DNA from: Massilia oculi
GTDB lineage: Bacteria > Pseudomonadota > Gammaproteobacteria > Burkholderiales > Burkholderiaceae_D
DNA length: 64,000 bases
Assembly (NCBI RefSeq): GCF_003143515.1
Contig: NZ_CP029343.1
Location: forward strand, 2,542,001-2,606,000
Reading direction: 5' to 3'
Shown: positions 28,609 through 37,354 of the stretch, in pieces
Layout: every line of letters begins with the position of its first letter
Numbering within the stretch: position 1 is the first letter of the stretch
Program-made: the position numbers and the translations under genes
Notes under the pieces: model-generated
Told to the model about the DNA's origin: nothing
Seen by the model: the letters and a program-made list of their open reading frames with translations, nothing else
The model's database searches: none

Positions 28609-29751
28609 GTGATGGAATACGTCATCCTCAAGAATCCGGTCGCCGACTGGCTGGTCGCGCTGGTCGTGGTCGCGGCCGTGGCGGCGGGCCTCGACGCCGT
28701 CAAATCGATCCTGGCGCGGCGCCTGGCGGCGCTGGCGTCGCGCACCGACGCCAAATGGGACGACATCGCGGTCGCCGCGCTGCGCTCGACCAAGCTGCTG
28801 GTGCTGGTCATCGTCGGCATCTACGCCGGCGCCAGCTTCCTGGCGCTGCCGGACAAGGCGCATCTGTTCATTGGCCGCATCGCCATCACGGCGGTGCTGT
28901 TCCAGGTCGCGATCTGGGGCGACCACGCGCTGCGCACCTGGCTCAAGGCCAAGCGCGCCGAGGGCACCACCGATCCGGACCGCATCACCTCGTCGGCCGC
29001 CATCACCTTCCTGGTGCGGGTGCTGCTGTGGGCGGTGGTGGCCCTGATGGTGCTGGACAACCTGGGCGTCAACATCACCACCCTGGTCGCCAGCCTGGGG
29101 ATCGGCGGTATCGCCATCGCGCTGGCGGTGCAGAGCATCCTGGGCGACCTGTTCGCCTCGCTCTCCATCGTGCTCGACAAGCCCTTCGTGGTGGGCGACT
29201 TCATCATCGTCGACAAGATGCTCGGCACCGTCGAGAAGATCGGCCTGAAGACCACCCGCGTGCGCAGCCTGTCCGGCGAGCAGATCGTGTTCTCCAATAA
29301 CGACCTGCTCAAGAGCCGCATCCAGAACCTGCGCCGCATGGAATCGCGCCGCGTCGTGTTCCAGTTCGGGGTATCGCACCTGACGCCGGCGAGCCTGCTG
29401 CGCGGCCTGCCGGAGATGGTCCAGGAGATCGTCGCGGCCCAGCCGCAGGTGCGCTTCGACCGCGCCCACCTGGCCGGCATCGCGGCGCCGGTATTCAACT
29501 ACGAGGTGGTGTACTACGTCGACAACACCGACTACACCGTCTACATGAACGTGCAGCAGGAGATCTACCTGAGCATCCTCGCCGGCCTGGAGGAGCGCGG
29601 CGTGTCGCTGGCCCTGCCGGTCCAGCTGGTGCGGCTGGCGCGCGAGCCGGCGCAGGCCGGGGCGGCCCAGGCGGAAGCGGCGCCGGCGCAGGTCGGCGTC
29701 ATGCGCGACGGCGTCATGCGCGATAGCGCTGACGCGGCCCGGGCCGCCTAG
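28609..29751 (+). CDS. MscS-family mechanosensitive ion channel
   Basis: 380 residues from GTG at 28609 (AAGGGA 10 bases upstream; an ATG one codon later is possible). Four to five hydrophobic helices in residues 1-165, the pore-lining SLGIGGIAIALAVQSILGD stretch near 160-178, then the MscS beta domain (KPFVVGDFIIVD) and cytosolic cage domain. Starts 34 bases after ggpPS on the same strand. It would release solutes such as glucosylglycerol on osmotic down-shock; that link is inference from adjacency. The C-terminal 30 residues are Ala/Glu-rich and low complexity. Confidence 0.93.
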   Translation: MMEYVILKNPVADWLVALVVVAAVAAGLDAVKSILARRLAALASRTDAKWDDIAVAALRSTKLLVLVIVGIYAGASFLALPDKAHLFIGRIAITAVLFQVAIWGDHALRTWLKAKRAEGTTDPDRITSSAAITFLVRVLLWAVVALMVLDNLGVNITTLVASLGIGGIAIALAVQSILGDLFASLSIVLDKPFVVGDFIIVDKMLGTVEKIGLKTTRVRSLSGEQIVFSNNDLLKSRIQNLRRMESRRVVFQFGVSHLTPASLLRGLPEMVQEIVAAQPQVRFDRAHLAGIAAPVFNYEVVYYVDNTDYTVYMNVQQEIYLSILAGLEERGVSLALPVQLVRLAREPAQAGAAQAEAAPAQVGVMRDGVMRDSADAARAA

Positions 29752-29786
29752 TTCCCAAGCCCGCGCAGGCGGGCTACCATGGCGGC

Positions 29787-30677
29787 ATGGACACCACGCT
29801 TCTCGATGCGGTACGCCGCTTCGCCGACGACCATGCCGATGCCGGCGGCGTGGCGCGCACGCCCATTCCCGGCCTGGTGGCGATCCGCCAGGCCGGGCGG
29901 ACGGAACTGAGCTACCAGATCCAGCGCCCCCTGGCCTGCCTGGTCCTGCAGGGAAGCAAGCATGTCGCCATCGGCGCGCAGTCATTCACCTTCGGGGCCG
30001 GCGATTCGCTGCTGGTCATGGCCGACGTGCCGACCTCCAGCCAGGTAACCCGGGCCAGCGCCGCGGCGCCCTATTACTCGCTGGTGCTGGACCTCGATCC
30101 CGCGGTGATCGCCGGACTGGCGACCGAGATGGCGACGTTGGAAGAAGCCGACGACCGGCCGGTGCGCGGCGAAGCCACCGACAACCACGTGCGCGACGCC
30201 GCCCTGCGGCTGATGCGCCTGGTCGAGCGGCCGGCCTCGATCCCGGTGCTGCAGGACGCCCTGGTCCGCGAATTCCACTACTGGCTGCTGCTGGGGCGCC
30301 ACGGCGCCGCGATCCGCCGCCTCGGCCTGCCCGACAGCCATGTGCGGCGCGTGGCGCGCGCGGTCGCCGTCCTGCGCCGCGACTATGCGCGGCGGCTGCC
30401 GGTCGAGGAACTGGCGGCCCTGGCCGGCATGAGTCCCTCGTCCTTCCACCACCACTTCCGCGCGGTGACCTCGCTGACGCCGCGCCAGTTCCAGAAGCAG
30501 CTGCGCCTGATCGAGGCGCGCCGCCTGATGCTGGCCGAGGGCGCCAGCGCCAGCCACGCCGCGCATACCGTCGGCTATGAGAGCGTGCAGCAGTTCACGC
30601 GCGAGTATGGGCGCATGTTCGGGCTGCCGCCGATGCGCGCGGTCAACGCCGCCCAGGGGCGGTTGCAGACCGCTTAA
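29787..30677 (+). CDS. AraC-family transcriptional regulator
   Basis: 296 residues: an N-terminal AraC_N-type cupin (IQRPLACLVLQGSKHVAIGA) and a C-terminal double helix-turn-helix (LPVEELAALAGMSPSSFHHH and HTVGYESVQQFTREYGRMFG). A hairpin AGCCCGC/GCGGGCT (29758-29775) lies just upstream. It converges with the SDR gene, sharing 4 bases at their stops; adjacent SDR and AraC pairs of this type are often regulator and target. Confidence 0.93.
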   Translation: MDTTLLDAVRRFADDHADAGGVARTPIPGLVAIRQAGRTELSYQIQRPLACLVLQGSKHVAIGAQSFTFGAGDSLLVMADVPTSSQVTRASAAAPYYSLVLDLDPAVIAGLATEMATLEEADDRPVRGEATDNHVRDAALRLMRLVERPASIPVLQDALVREFHYWLLLGRHGAAIRRLGLPDSHVRRVARAVAVLRRDYARRLPVEELAALAGMSPSSFHHHFRAVTSLTPRQFQKQLRLIEARRLMLAEGASASHAAHTVGYESVQQFTREYGRMFGLPPMRAVNAAQGRLQTA

Positions 30678-31429
30678 ATCACCTGGCCGCCCGACACCTC
30701 GATGCGCTGGCCATTGATCCAGCGGTTCTCTTCGCCCAGCAGGCTGGCGATCATCGGGCCGATATCGTCCGGCACGCCGACCCGCCCGAGCGCCGTCATG
30801 CCGGCGAAGACGCCGTTCAGGTCCGGCGTGTCGCGCACCGCGCCGCCCAGGAAATCGGTCTCGATCGCGCCCGGCGCCACCGTGTTGACGGCGATGCCGC
30901 GGCTGCCCAGTTCCTTCGCCAGGTAGACGCTCAATACCTCGACCGCCCCCTTCACCGCCGCATAGGCGCCGAAGCCGGGGAAGGAAACCCGGGTCAGTCC
31001 GCTCGACATGTTGACGATGCGCCCGCCGTCGGCCAGCAGCGGCAGCAGGGCCTGGGTCAGGAAGAACACGCCCTTGAAGTGGACGTCGACCAGGCGGTCG
31101 AACTGCGCCCGCGTGGTGTCGGCGATGGCCGCCATGTCGCCGTGACCGGCATTGTTGACCAGGTGGTCGAAGCTGTCGCGGCCCCAGGTGTCGCGCAGGC
31201 TTGCGCGGAGCAGGTCCGCGAAGTCCGCGAAACCGTCCATATTGCCCACGTCGAGCCGCAGCGCCAGCGCCTGGCGGCCCATGGCGCGGATCTGCCCGAC
31301 CACGGCCTCGGCTTCCTGCGCGCGGCTTTGATAAGTGATGACGACGTCGCCGCCCTTCTTCGCGATGTGCAGCGCGGTGTTGCGGCCCAGGCCGCGGCTG
31401 GCGCCGGTGACGAGTGCGATCTTGTTCAT
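30674..31429 (-). CDS. Short-chain dehydrogenase/reductase (SDR)
   Basis: 251 residues, classical SDR: NAD(P)-binding GASRGLGRN (9-17), NNAGHG, catalytic Ser in NMSSGL and Tyr/Lys in YAAVK. C-terminal NGQRIEVSGGQVI is typical of the FabG-like group. Basic residue after the first strand suggests NADPH use. Substrate unknown. Confidence 0.92.
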   Translation of the reverse strand: MNKIALVTGASRGLGRNTALHIAKKGGDVVITYQSRAQEAEAVVGQIRAMGRQALALRLDVGNMDGFADFADLLRASLRDTWGRDSFDHLVNNAGHGDMAAIADTTRAQFDRLVDVHFKGVFFLTQALLPLLADGGRIVNMSSGLTRVSFPGFGAYAAVKGAVEVLSVYLAKELGSRGIAVNTVAPGAIETDFLGGAVRDTPDLNGVFAGMTALGRVGVPDDIGPMIASLLGEENRWINGQRIEVSGGQVI

Positions 31430-31718
31430 GCTGTGCTCCTTCAGATGGGGTGGAAGAGCAACCAGTATCGGGTTGGCGCATGCTCTCCCGTTGCCGGAAG
31501 CTGGTTCGTTTTTGCCTGATCCTCCAAATTCTCAAATGTGACATTCGCGGAGCTTCCGCAGGGCGTAAGTACGTACATGCCTCTATGAAAAATGTTGAAA
31601 TCCGCGCGGCCCGGCCCCATGTACAATTAATCAATTACCGCCTATATTGGCGGATGCAATCCCGATGGCGGCAGGTATATCGCCGTCCATGTCATCCCTC
31701 AACGGAAAAGGAGTTCGC
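31430..31718. promoter_or_regulatory. Divergent control region SDR / terD
   Basis: 289 bases, AT-richer than the neighbouring genes. Contains a palindrome CCGCC-TATATT-GGCGG (31638-31653) and a GTACGTAC core near 31570 upstream of terD. TACAAT (31622-31627) or TATATT (31643-31648) could be a -10 for the ter operon, but neither has a fitting -35, so an activator or alternative sigma factor may be needed. Confidence 0.4.
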
Positions 31719-32294
31719 ATGGCAATCAGTCTGCAAAAAGGTGGCAACGTCAACCTGAGCAAGGAAGCACCGGGCCTGTCCAAGGTCATCATCGGCCTGG
31801 GCTGGGATCCCCGCTCGACCGACGGTTCCGCCTTCGACCTGGACGGCAGCGCCTTCCTGCTGAAGGCCGACGCCAAAGTCCGCGGCGACACCGACTTCAT
31901 CTTCTACAACAACCTGAAATCGAGCGACGGCTCGGTGACCCACGCCGGCGACAACACCACCGGCCAGGGCGATGGCGACGACGAAAAGCTGACGGTCGAC
32001 CTGGCGCGCGTGCCGGCCGACATCGACAAGGTCTCGTTCTGCGTCACCATCCACGATGCCGATGCGCGCCGCCAGAACTTCGGCCAGGTGGGCAAGGCCT
32101 ATATCCGCTGCCTGAACGCCGCCGGCGAAGCCGAGATCGCGCGCTACGACCTGTCCGAGGACAGCTCTACCGAAACCGCGATGATCTTCGGTGAGCTGTA
32201 CCGCGCCGGCAGCGAATGGAAGTTCCGCGCCGTCGGCCAGGGCTTCAAGGGCGGCCTCGGTCCGCTGGCACGCTCGTTCGGCGTCAACGTCTAA
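31719..32294 (+). CDS. terD: TerD-family calcium-binding stress protein
   Basis: 191 residues from ATG 31719 (AAAAGGAG 6 bases upstream), [19 protein letters not shown]. TerD signature elements are present: [18 protein letters not shown], the calcium-binding [14 protein letters not shown] and the C-terminal [19 protein letters not shown]. Family members bind calcium and act in tellurite, phage and colicin resistance. First gene of a plus-strand operon that ends with a second Ter protein. Confidence 0.95.
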   Translation: MAISLQKGGNVNLSKEAPGLSKVIIGLGWDPRSTDGSAFDLDGSAFLLKADAKVRGDTDFIFYNNLKSSDGSVTHAGDNTTGQGDGDDEKLTVDLARVPADIDKVSFCVTIHDADARRQNFGQVGKAYIRCLNAAGEAEIARYDLSEDSSTETAMIFGELYRAGSEWKFRAVGQGFKGGLGPLARSFGVNV

Positions 32295-32392
32295 GAGTTT
32301 CACAGGGAGCTTCCATCCCCTGAGGGTCCGCGCCGTCCGGCGTGGGCCTGCAACGCCACGCCAGTGGCCGATCATCCATCAAGAGAGCCCAC

Positions 32393-33412
32393 ATGCGCGT
32401 CTGGTACAACAGGACGTTTTCGTCCGTGAATGCGGCGATCAAGCTGATCCGCGAGGCCGATACCGAAGGCCGTTTCACCATCATCCACAGCAACGCCAAC
32501 CGCCATGCGCCAGCCGCGCGCCTGGCCCATGAATTCCACGTCGAGCCCACTGGCCTGAAGGGCGACGCCTATGTCGACTGGTGCCTCGCGTTCTGCCGCG
32601 ACCAGAAAATCGACATCTTCGTGCCGGGCCGCGAAGCCACCGTGCTGGCCGCCGAACATGCGCGCTTCGCCGACATCAAGACGCGGGTGCTCAGCGCCGC
32701 CCCGCCGGCGCAGCTCAAACGCATCCACGACAAGGCCGATTTCTATGCCGCGACGGTGCTGCCGGACGCGCCGGTGGCGGCCTTCCGCCCCTTCGAGACG
32801 CTGGAACAGTTCGACGCCGCCTATGCCGAACTGCGCCCGCGGCATGCGAAGCTGTGCGTCAAGCCGGCGCACGGTATCTATGGCCTGGGCTTCGCCATCG
32901 TCGACGAAGAGCGCAGCAGCGCCGCGCTGCTGCTTGGCGGCGTGGAGTACCACATCGGCTACCAGGACCTGCGCCGCGGGCTGGGCGAACTGGAATCCTT
33001 CAAGACCATGCTGCTGATGGAATTCCTGGACGGCCCCGAATACAGCGTCGACTGCGTGGGCGACCATGGCCGCCTGGTGGCGGCCGTGGTGCGCCGCAAG
33101 CTGCCGCAAGCCGGCAGCGGCCAGCTGATCGACATGCGCCAGGACATCCTGGACGCCACCGCGCGCCTGTGCACTGATTACCAGCTCAATGGCGTGTTCA
33201 ACGCCCAGTTTCGCGAAGGCGGCGGACGACCGCGCCTGCTCGAGATCAATCCGCGCATGTCGGGCGGGATCGGCATGGCCTGCCTGGCCGGCCCCAACCT
33301 GCCCTACATCGCGTTGCGCGGCTTCGCCGAAGGCTATGAGGGTCTCGCGATTCCCGCGCCGCGCCACGGCATGCGCGTGGCCGAAGTCAGCGTCGCGACG
33401 GAGCTGGCATGA
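32393..33412 (+). CDS. ATP-grasp enzyme of the Ter metabolite operon
   Basis: 339 residues from ATG 32393 (AAGAGAG upstream). ATP-grasp features: KPAHGIYGLGFAIVD (nucleotide-binding lysine and glycine loop, near 166), the EFLDGPEYSVDCV strand with acidic metal ligands near 218, and RLLEINPRMSGGIGM near 280. Such enzymes ligate a carboxylate to an amine with ATP. In the comparative-genomics description of Ter systems by Anantharaman, Iyer and Aravind, an ATP-grasp of this type is part of a predicted pathway to a nucleoside-like metabolite. Its stop overlaps the next start by 4 bases. Confidence 0.88.
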   Translation: MRVWYNRTFSSVNAAIKLIREADTEGRFTIIHSNANRHAPAARLAHEFHVEPTGLKGDAYVDWCLAFCRDQKIDIFVPGREATVLAAEHARFADIKTRVLSAAPPAQLKRIHDKADFYAATVLPDAPVAAFRPFETLEQFDAAYAELRPRHAKLCVKPAHGIYGLGFAIVDEERSSAALLLGGVEYHIGYQDLRRGLGELESFKTMLLMEFLDGPEYSVDCVGDHGRLVAAVVRRKLPQAGSGQLIDMRQDILDATARLCTDYQLNGVFNAQFREGGGRPRLLEINPRMSGGIGMACLAGPNLPYIALRGFAEGYEGLAIPAPRHGMRVAEVSVATELA

Positions 33413-34608
33413 ACGCCCCGCACCCGATTCCCGTTCAACGTATCGCGCTACAGCTTGAGCTACCAACGGGCACGCTCGACTTGCGCATCGACAGCGGCGC
33501 GTCCGAACTCGACGCCCTGCTCGGCTTTGCCGCGCGCGCCAACGCCAAGCGCGGCTTCCTGTTCCTCAGCAAGGTACTGGGCAAGCACTGGCCGGCGCGG
33601 CCAAGCGACATGCTGACGGTGCACGAGCGCCTGGCCGCGACCGTGCCGCAGCTCAAGGGCGCGGTGCAAGGCCCGGTGGTGTTCATCGCCATGGCGGAGA
33701 CCGCGATCGGGCTGGGCCAGGGCGTGTTCGAGGCCTGGCTGCGCGCCCATCCGCACCAAGAGGCGCTGTTCCTGCACACCACCCGCTACCGAGTCGGCGC
33801 TGGCCCGCTGATCGAATTCGAGGAAGCGCACAGCCACGCGCCGCGCCAGTTCCTGCACGCGCCGCTGGAGCCGGCGCTTCGAGATCTGCTGCTGGCCGCG
33901 CGCACCCTGGTGCTGGTCGACGACGAGGCCAGCACCGGCAATACCTTCGTCAACCTGGCCGCCGCCTGCCGCCGCCTGAATCCGGGCCTGGAGCGGGTGC
34001 ACCTGGCCACCATCACCAATTTCATGGGCCGCGCGGCGACCGGGCTGCTGGACACCCGCTTCGGCATGCCGACTACCTGCGGCGCGCTGGTCGAGGGAGA
34101 GTTCAGCTTCGCGCAAGGCCCCTTGCCGCCCGACCAGGGCGTGGCGCAGCGCTATGAAGAAGATGCCGACCGCGGCGCCAGCGCCGCCTTCGGCCGCCTC
34201 GGCGCGGGGCGGGCATTGCGGGCGCCGGAGCAACTGGCGGCGCGCCTGGCCGGCGAATTCGCGCCCGGCAGCCGGGTGCTGGTGCTGGGCACCGGCGAAT
34301 TCATGCACGTCTCGACCCTGTTCGGCGCCGCCCTGCAGCGCCATGGCGTCGACGTGGCGGTGCAGTCGACCACGCGCTCGCCGATCCTCACCTGGGGCGC
34401 GGTGGACCATGCCTTGACCTTCCCCGACAACTACGGCGAAGGCATTGCCAACTACCTGTACAACGTCGCGCCCGGCCATTACGACCACGTGCTGGTCTGC
34501 CACGAGACCGCGCCCGGCCCGGCGCTGTTCCAGCTCGCCGGCCAGCTGAACGCGCGGCTATTCCACTTCCAGTCCGAGGACCACGTTGAAGAAGTTCCTG
34601 TTCGCTGA
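33409..34608 (+). CDS. Phosphoribosyltransferase with C-terminal TRSP-type domain (Ter operon)
   Basis: 399 residues. The PRPP-binding loop is VLVDDEASTGNTF near 168-180, preceded by a flavour of type I PRTase fold (VVFIAMAETAIGLGQGV). The C-terminal part (about 265-395) contains VLVLGTGEFMHVS, TTRSPIL and NYLYNV, consistent with the TRSP domain found C-terminal to these PRTases. Predicted to handle a ribose-phosphate intermediate of the Ter metabolite. Translationally coupled at both ends (ATGA with the ATP-grasp; 23-base overlap with the HAD gene). Confidence 0.85.
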   Translation: MNAPHPIPVQRIALQLELPTGTLDLRIDSGASELDALLGFAARANAKRGFLFLSKVLGKHWPARPSDMLTVHERLAATVPQLKGAVQGPVVFIAMAETAIGLGQGVFEAWLRAHPHQEALFLHTTRYRVGAGPLIEFEEAHSHAPRQFLHAPLEPALRDLLLAARTLVLVDDEASTGNTFVNLAAACRRLNPGLERVHLATITNFMGRAATGLLDTRFGMPTTCGALVEGEFSFAQGPLPPDQGVAQRYEEDADRGASAAFGRLGAGRALRAPEQLAARLAGEFAPGSRVLVLGTGEFMHVSTLFGAALQRHGVDVAVQSTTRSPILTWGAVDHALTFPDNYGEGIANYLYNVAPGHYDHVLVCHETAPGPALFQLAGQLNARLFHFQSEDHVEEVPVR

Positions 34609-35350
34609 CCTGGACGATACGCTGTTCCAGACCTTCGGCAAATGCGGCGCGCACCGGGACAATCCGGGCGCCCTTGAGCCGGCCGCCTATTACAAGGACG
34701 GCAGCATCTGCTCGTACACGACGCCGGCCCAGCGTTCCTTCCTGGCCCTGCTGCAGGACGGGATGACGATGATCCCGACCACCGCGCGCGATCTCGACGG
34801 CCTGCGCCGCGTGTCCCTGCCGTTCGACAGCTACGCCGTCATCAACTACGGCGGCGTGGTGCTCGAGCCGGGCGGCGCGGTCGACCAGCCCTGGCTGGAC
34901 GGCATGCGCACGGCGATGCACGCCGCCCTGCCCGGCCTCTTGGCGCTGGCCGACCACATCGACGATTACGGCGTGCGCACCGGCTATGGCGGCCGCGCGC
35001 GCATGATCGAGGATTTCGCCACCCCGTTCTTCTTGGTGGTGAAGGATCCGGACAAGCAGGCCGAGCGCCTGGCGCCGCTCGAGGAAGACGTGGTACGGCC
35101 CTGGATCGCCGACGGCGACCGCGACTATTTCATCCATCGCAACGGCAACAATCTCGCCATCCTGCCGAAGGCGCTGAACAAGGCCAACGCGGTGGCCCAC
35201 ATCACCGAACGCCTGACGCGCGAATTCGGCGAGATCGTCACCTTCGGCATGGGCGACAGCCGCTCGGACGCGCGCTTCATGGCCGCCTGCGACTACGCCA
35301 TCATCCCGCGCGGCACCCAGCTCGCCGGCATCACCGTGGGGGCGCTGTGA
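34586..35350 (+). CDS. HAD-superfamily phosphatase (Ter operon)
   Basis: 254 residues from a TTG start at 34586, inside the previous gene, with GAGGA 6-10 bases upstream; this start gives MKKFLFADLDDTLFQT at once. HAD motifs: Asp8 and Asp10 in ADLDDTLF, Thr in IPTTAR (motif II), Lys in LPKALNKANA, and FGMGDSRSDARFM (motif IV). A Cof-type cap lies between. Predicted to remove phosphate from an intermediate of the same pathway. Confidence 0.88.
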   Translation: MKKFLFADLDDTLFQTFGKCGAHRDNPGALEPAAYYKDGSICSYTTPAQRSFLALLQDGMTMIPTTARDLDGLRRVSLPFDSYAVINYGGVVLEPGGAVDQPWLDGMRTAMHAALPGLLALADHIDDYGVRTGYGGRARMIEDFATPFFLVVKDPDKQAERLAPLEEDVVRPWIADGDRDYFIHRNGNNLAILPKALNKANAVAHITERLTREFGEIVTFGMGDSRSDARFMAACDYAIIPRGTQLAGITVGAL

Positions 35351-36444
35351 GCGGCTGGGAAGACTTCTCCGGCAGCTACCGCAAGGGCGAGGTCAGCTTC
35401 CTGCTGCGCCGCCTGCCGCAGGAAGGCTTCGTCGACGTGGCCGAGAAGGAAGCGCTGATCCAGAGCGGCCGGCGCCACTACAGCCAGATGCTGTCGCCCG
35501 AGTCGAAGCCGTCGGCGCGTTACATGGCATTGTTCGACGAGGCCTGCCGCGCCAACAATGCGCGCATGGCGCGCGATTGCCTGCGCCTGGCCCAATTGAT
35601 TGCCGCGCGTCCGCTGCACCGGCTGGCGCTGGTGTCGCTGGCGCGCGCCGGCACCCCGGTCGGCGTGGTGGTGGCCCGCCTGCTGCGCGAGCTGTTCGGA
35701 CGCGACGCCGTGCACTACTCGGTGTCGATCGTGCGCGACCGCGGCATCGACGCCGCCGCCCTGCGCCACATCCTGGCGCACGGACACCAGGCCGACGGCA
35801 TCGTCTTCCTCGACGGCTGGACCGGCAAGGGCGTGATCGCGCGCGAATTGGCCGGCTCGATCGAGACCTTCAACGTGCGCCACGGCACCCATATCGACGC
35901 CGGTCTGCACGTGCTGTCCGACCTGGCCGGCGCTAGCGCCTGCGCGGCCTCCTGCGACGACTACCTGATCCCGTCGAGCATCCTCAACGCCACGGTGTCG
36001 GGCCTGGTAAGCCGCACCGTGATGGGCGACGACATGCGCGCCGACGACTTCCACGGCTGCGTATTCTATGAGCAGTTCGCGGACGTGGACCGCTCGCAAG
36101 CGTTCGCCGACGAACTGGTGGCGCTGGCGCTGGCGCAATCCGGCACACTGCCGCGCGCGGAACCGATCGACGCCGCGGCGGCGCGCGAACGCTCGCAGAC
36201 CTATATCGGCGCGGCGATGCGGCGCTACGGCATCGCCGACGTCAACCTGGTCAAGCCCGGCATCGGCGAAGCCACGCGCGTGCTGCTGCGCCGCGTGCCG
36301 CGCCTGGTCGTGCTGCGCGACCCTGGCGCCACCGAAGTGGCGCACCTGGCCGTGCTGGCCGAAGAAAAACGGGTGCCGGTCGAGATCGACCCGCACCTGC
36401 CCTATCATGCAGCATCCCTGATCAGGAGTGCATCGGATGGCTAA
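35347..36444 (+). CDS. Second phosphoribosyltransferase-like protein with PELOTA-type C-terminus (Ter operon)
   Basis: 365 residues, GTG start overlapping the HAD stop (GTGA). PRTase core near 75-165 with LALVSLARAGTPVGVVVARL, SIVRDRGID and the PRPP loop VFLDGWTGKGV. The C-terminal 80 residues (from DVNLVKPGIGEATRVLL) resemble the PELOTA RNA-binding module reported fused to these enzymes. Together with the first PRTase it suggests a ribosylated product. The assignment of the C-terminal domain is less certain. Confidence 0.82.
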   Translation: MSGWEDFSGSYRKGEVSFLLRRLPQEGFVDVAEKEALIQSGRRHYSQMLSPESKPSARYMALFDEACRANNARMARDCLRLAQLIAARPLHRLALVSLARAGTPVGVVVARLLRELFGRDAVHYSVSIVRDRGIDAAALRHILAHGHQADGIVFLDGWTGKGVIARELAGSIETFNVRHGTHIDAGLHVLSDLAGASACAASCDDYLIPSSILNATVSGLVSRTVMGDDMRADDFHGCVFYEQFADVDRSQAFADELVALALAQSGTLPRAEPIDAAAARERSQTYIGAAMRRYGIADVNLVKPGIGEATRVLLRRVPRLVVLRDPGATEVAHLAVLAEEKRVPVEIDPHLPYHAASLIRSASDG

Positions 36445-37354
36445 ATCACTGGGCGCGTCGTTGTACGTGCCGGCCAATCACAAGAACCTGACCGCGATCG
36501 CCAACGGCGACCGCCTGCCGCACGCGCGCTCGCTGATCTTCTGCACCGAGGATGCGATCGCCGACCGGGAACTGTCCTGGTCGCTGTTCAACCTGTCGGT
36601 GGTGCTGGCGAACATGCGCCTGGACGTGGCGGCCGACCGCTTCGTGCGTGTGCGCAATCCCGAAGTGCTGGCGCGCGTGCTGGCCATGCCGGGCGCCGAG
36701 AAGCTGACCGGCTTCGTGCTGCCCAAGATCACGCGCCACAACTTCGACAGCTATTTCAAGCTGGTGCGCCACACCGAACACGTCCTGATGCCGACGCTGG
36801 AGACGGCCGAGGCTTTCGACGACGGCGAGATGCAGGGCCTGCGCGCCGCGCTGGAAGCGCCCGGCGTGCGCCACCGCATCCTGGCGCTGCGCATCGGCGG
36901 CAACGACCTGCTGGCCCTGCTCGGCCTGCGCCGCCCGCGCGGCATGACCCTGTACCGCACGCCGCTCGGCCCGGTGATCTCGCGCCTGGTGACGACCTTC
37001 CGTCCCTACGGCTTCATGCTGACCGCGCCGGTGTTCGAATACCTCGACCTGCCCGAACTGCTGGACCAGGAAGTGATCGAAGACCTGGCCCACGGCATGG
37101 TCGGCAAGACCGCGATCCACCCGACCCAGATCGCGCCGATCGAGCAGCACTTCAAGGTGACGCCGCAAGACCTGGCGGTGGCGCGCGCCATCCTCGACGC
37201 CTCGAGCCCGGCGGTGTTCCGCATGGACGACGCGATGCAGGAAGTCGCCACCCACCGCGCCTGGGCCGAGCGCACCCTCGAACAATCGCGCCTGTTCGGC
37301 TCGCACGCGGCCGGACTGGACCACAAACCATTCCTGGAAGGAGAACCCTCATGA
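36437..37354 (+). CDS. HpcH/HpaI (CitE-like) aldolase/lyase of the Ter operon
   Basis: 305 residues from ATG 36437, 8 bases after AGGAG; a GTG three codons upstream overlaps the RBS and is unlikely. CitE-family motifs are clear: SLIFCTEDAI, VRVRNP, GFVLPKI, LMPTLETAEAF and GKTAIHPTQI. TIM-barrel C-C lyases of this group use a metal held by the two Glu/Asp. In Ter operons it is predicted to form or cleave a carbon skeleton for the unknown metabolite. Confidence 0.88.
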   Translation: MAKSLGASLYVPANHKNLTAIANGDRLPHARSLIFCTEDAIADRELSWSLFNLSVVLANMRLDVAADRFVRVRNPEVLARVLAMPGAEKLTGFVLPKITRHNFDSYFKLVRHTEHVLMPTLETAEAFDDGEMQGLRAALEAPGVRHRILALRIGGNDLLALLGLRRPRGMTLYRTPLGPVISRLVTTFRPYGFMLTAPVFEYLDLPELLDQEVIEDLAHGMVGKTAIHPTQIAPIEQHFKVTPQDLAVARAILDASSPAVFRMDDAMQEVATHRAWAERTLEQSRLFGSHAAGLDHKPFLEGEPS

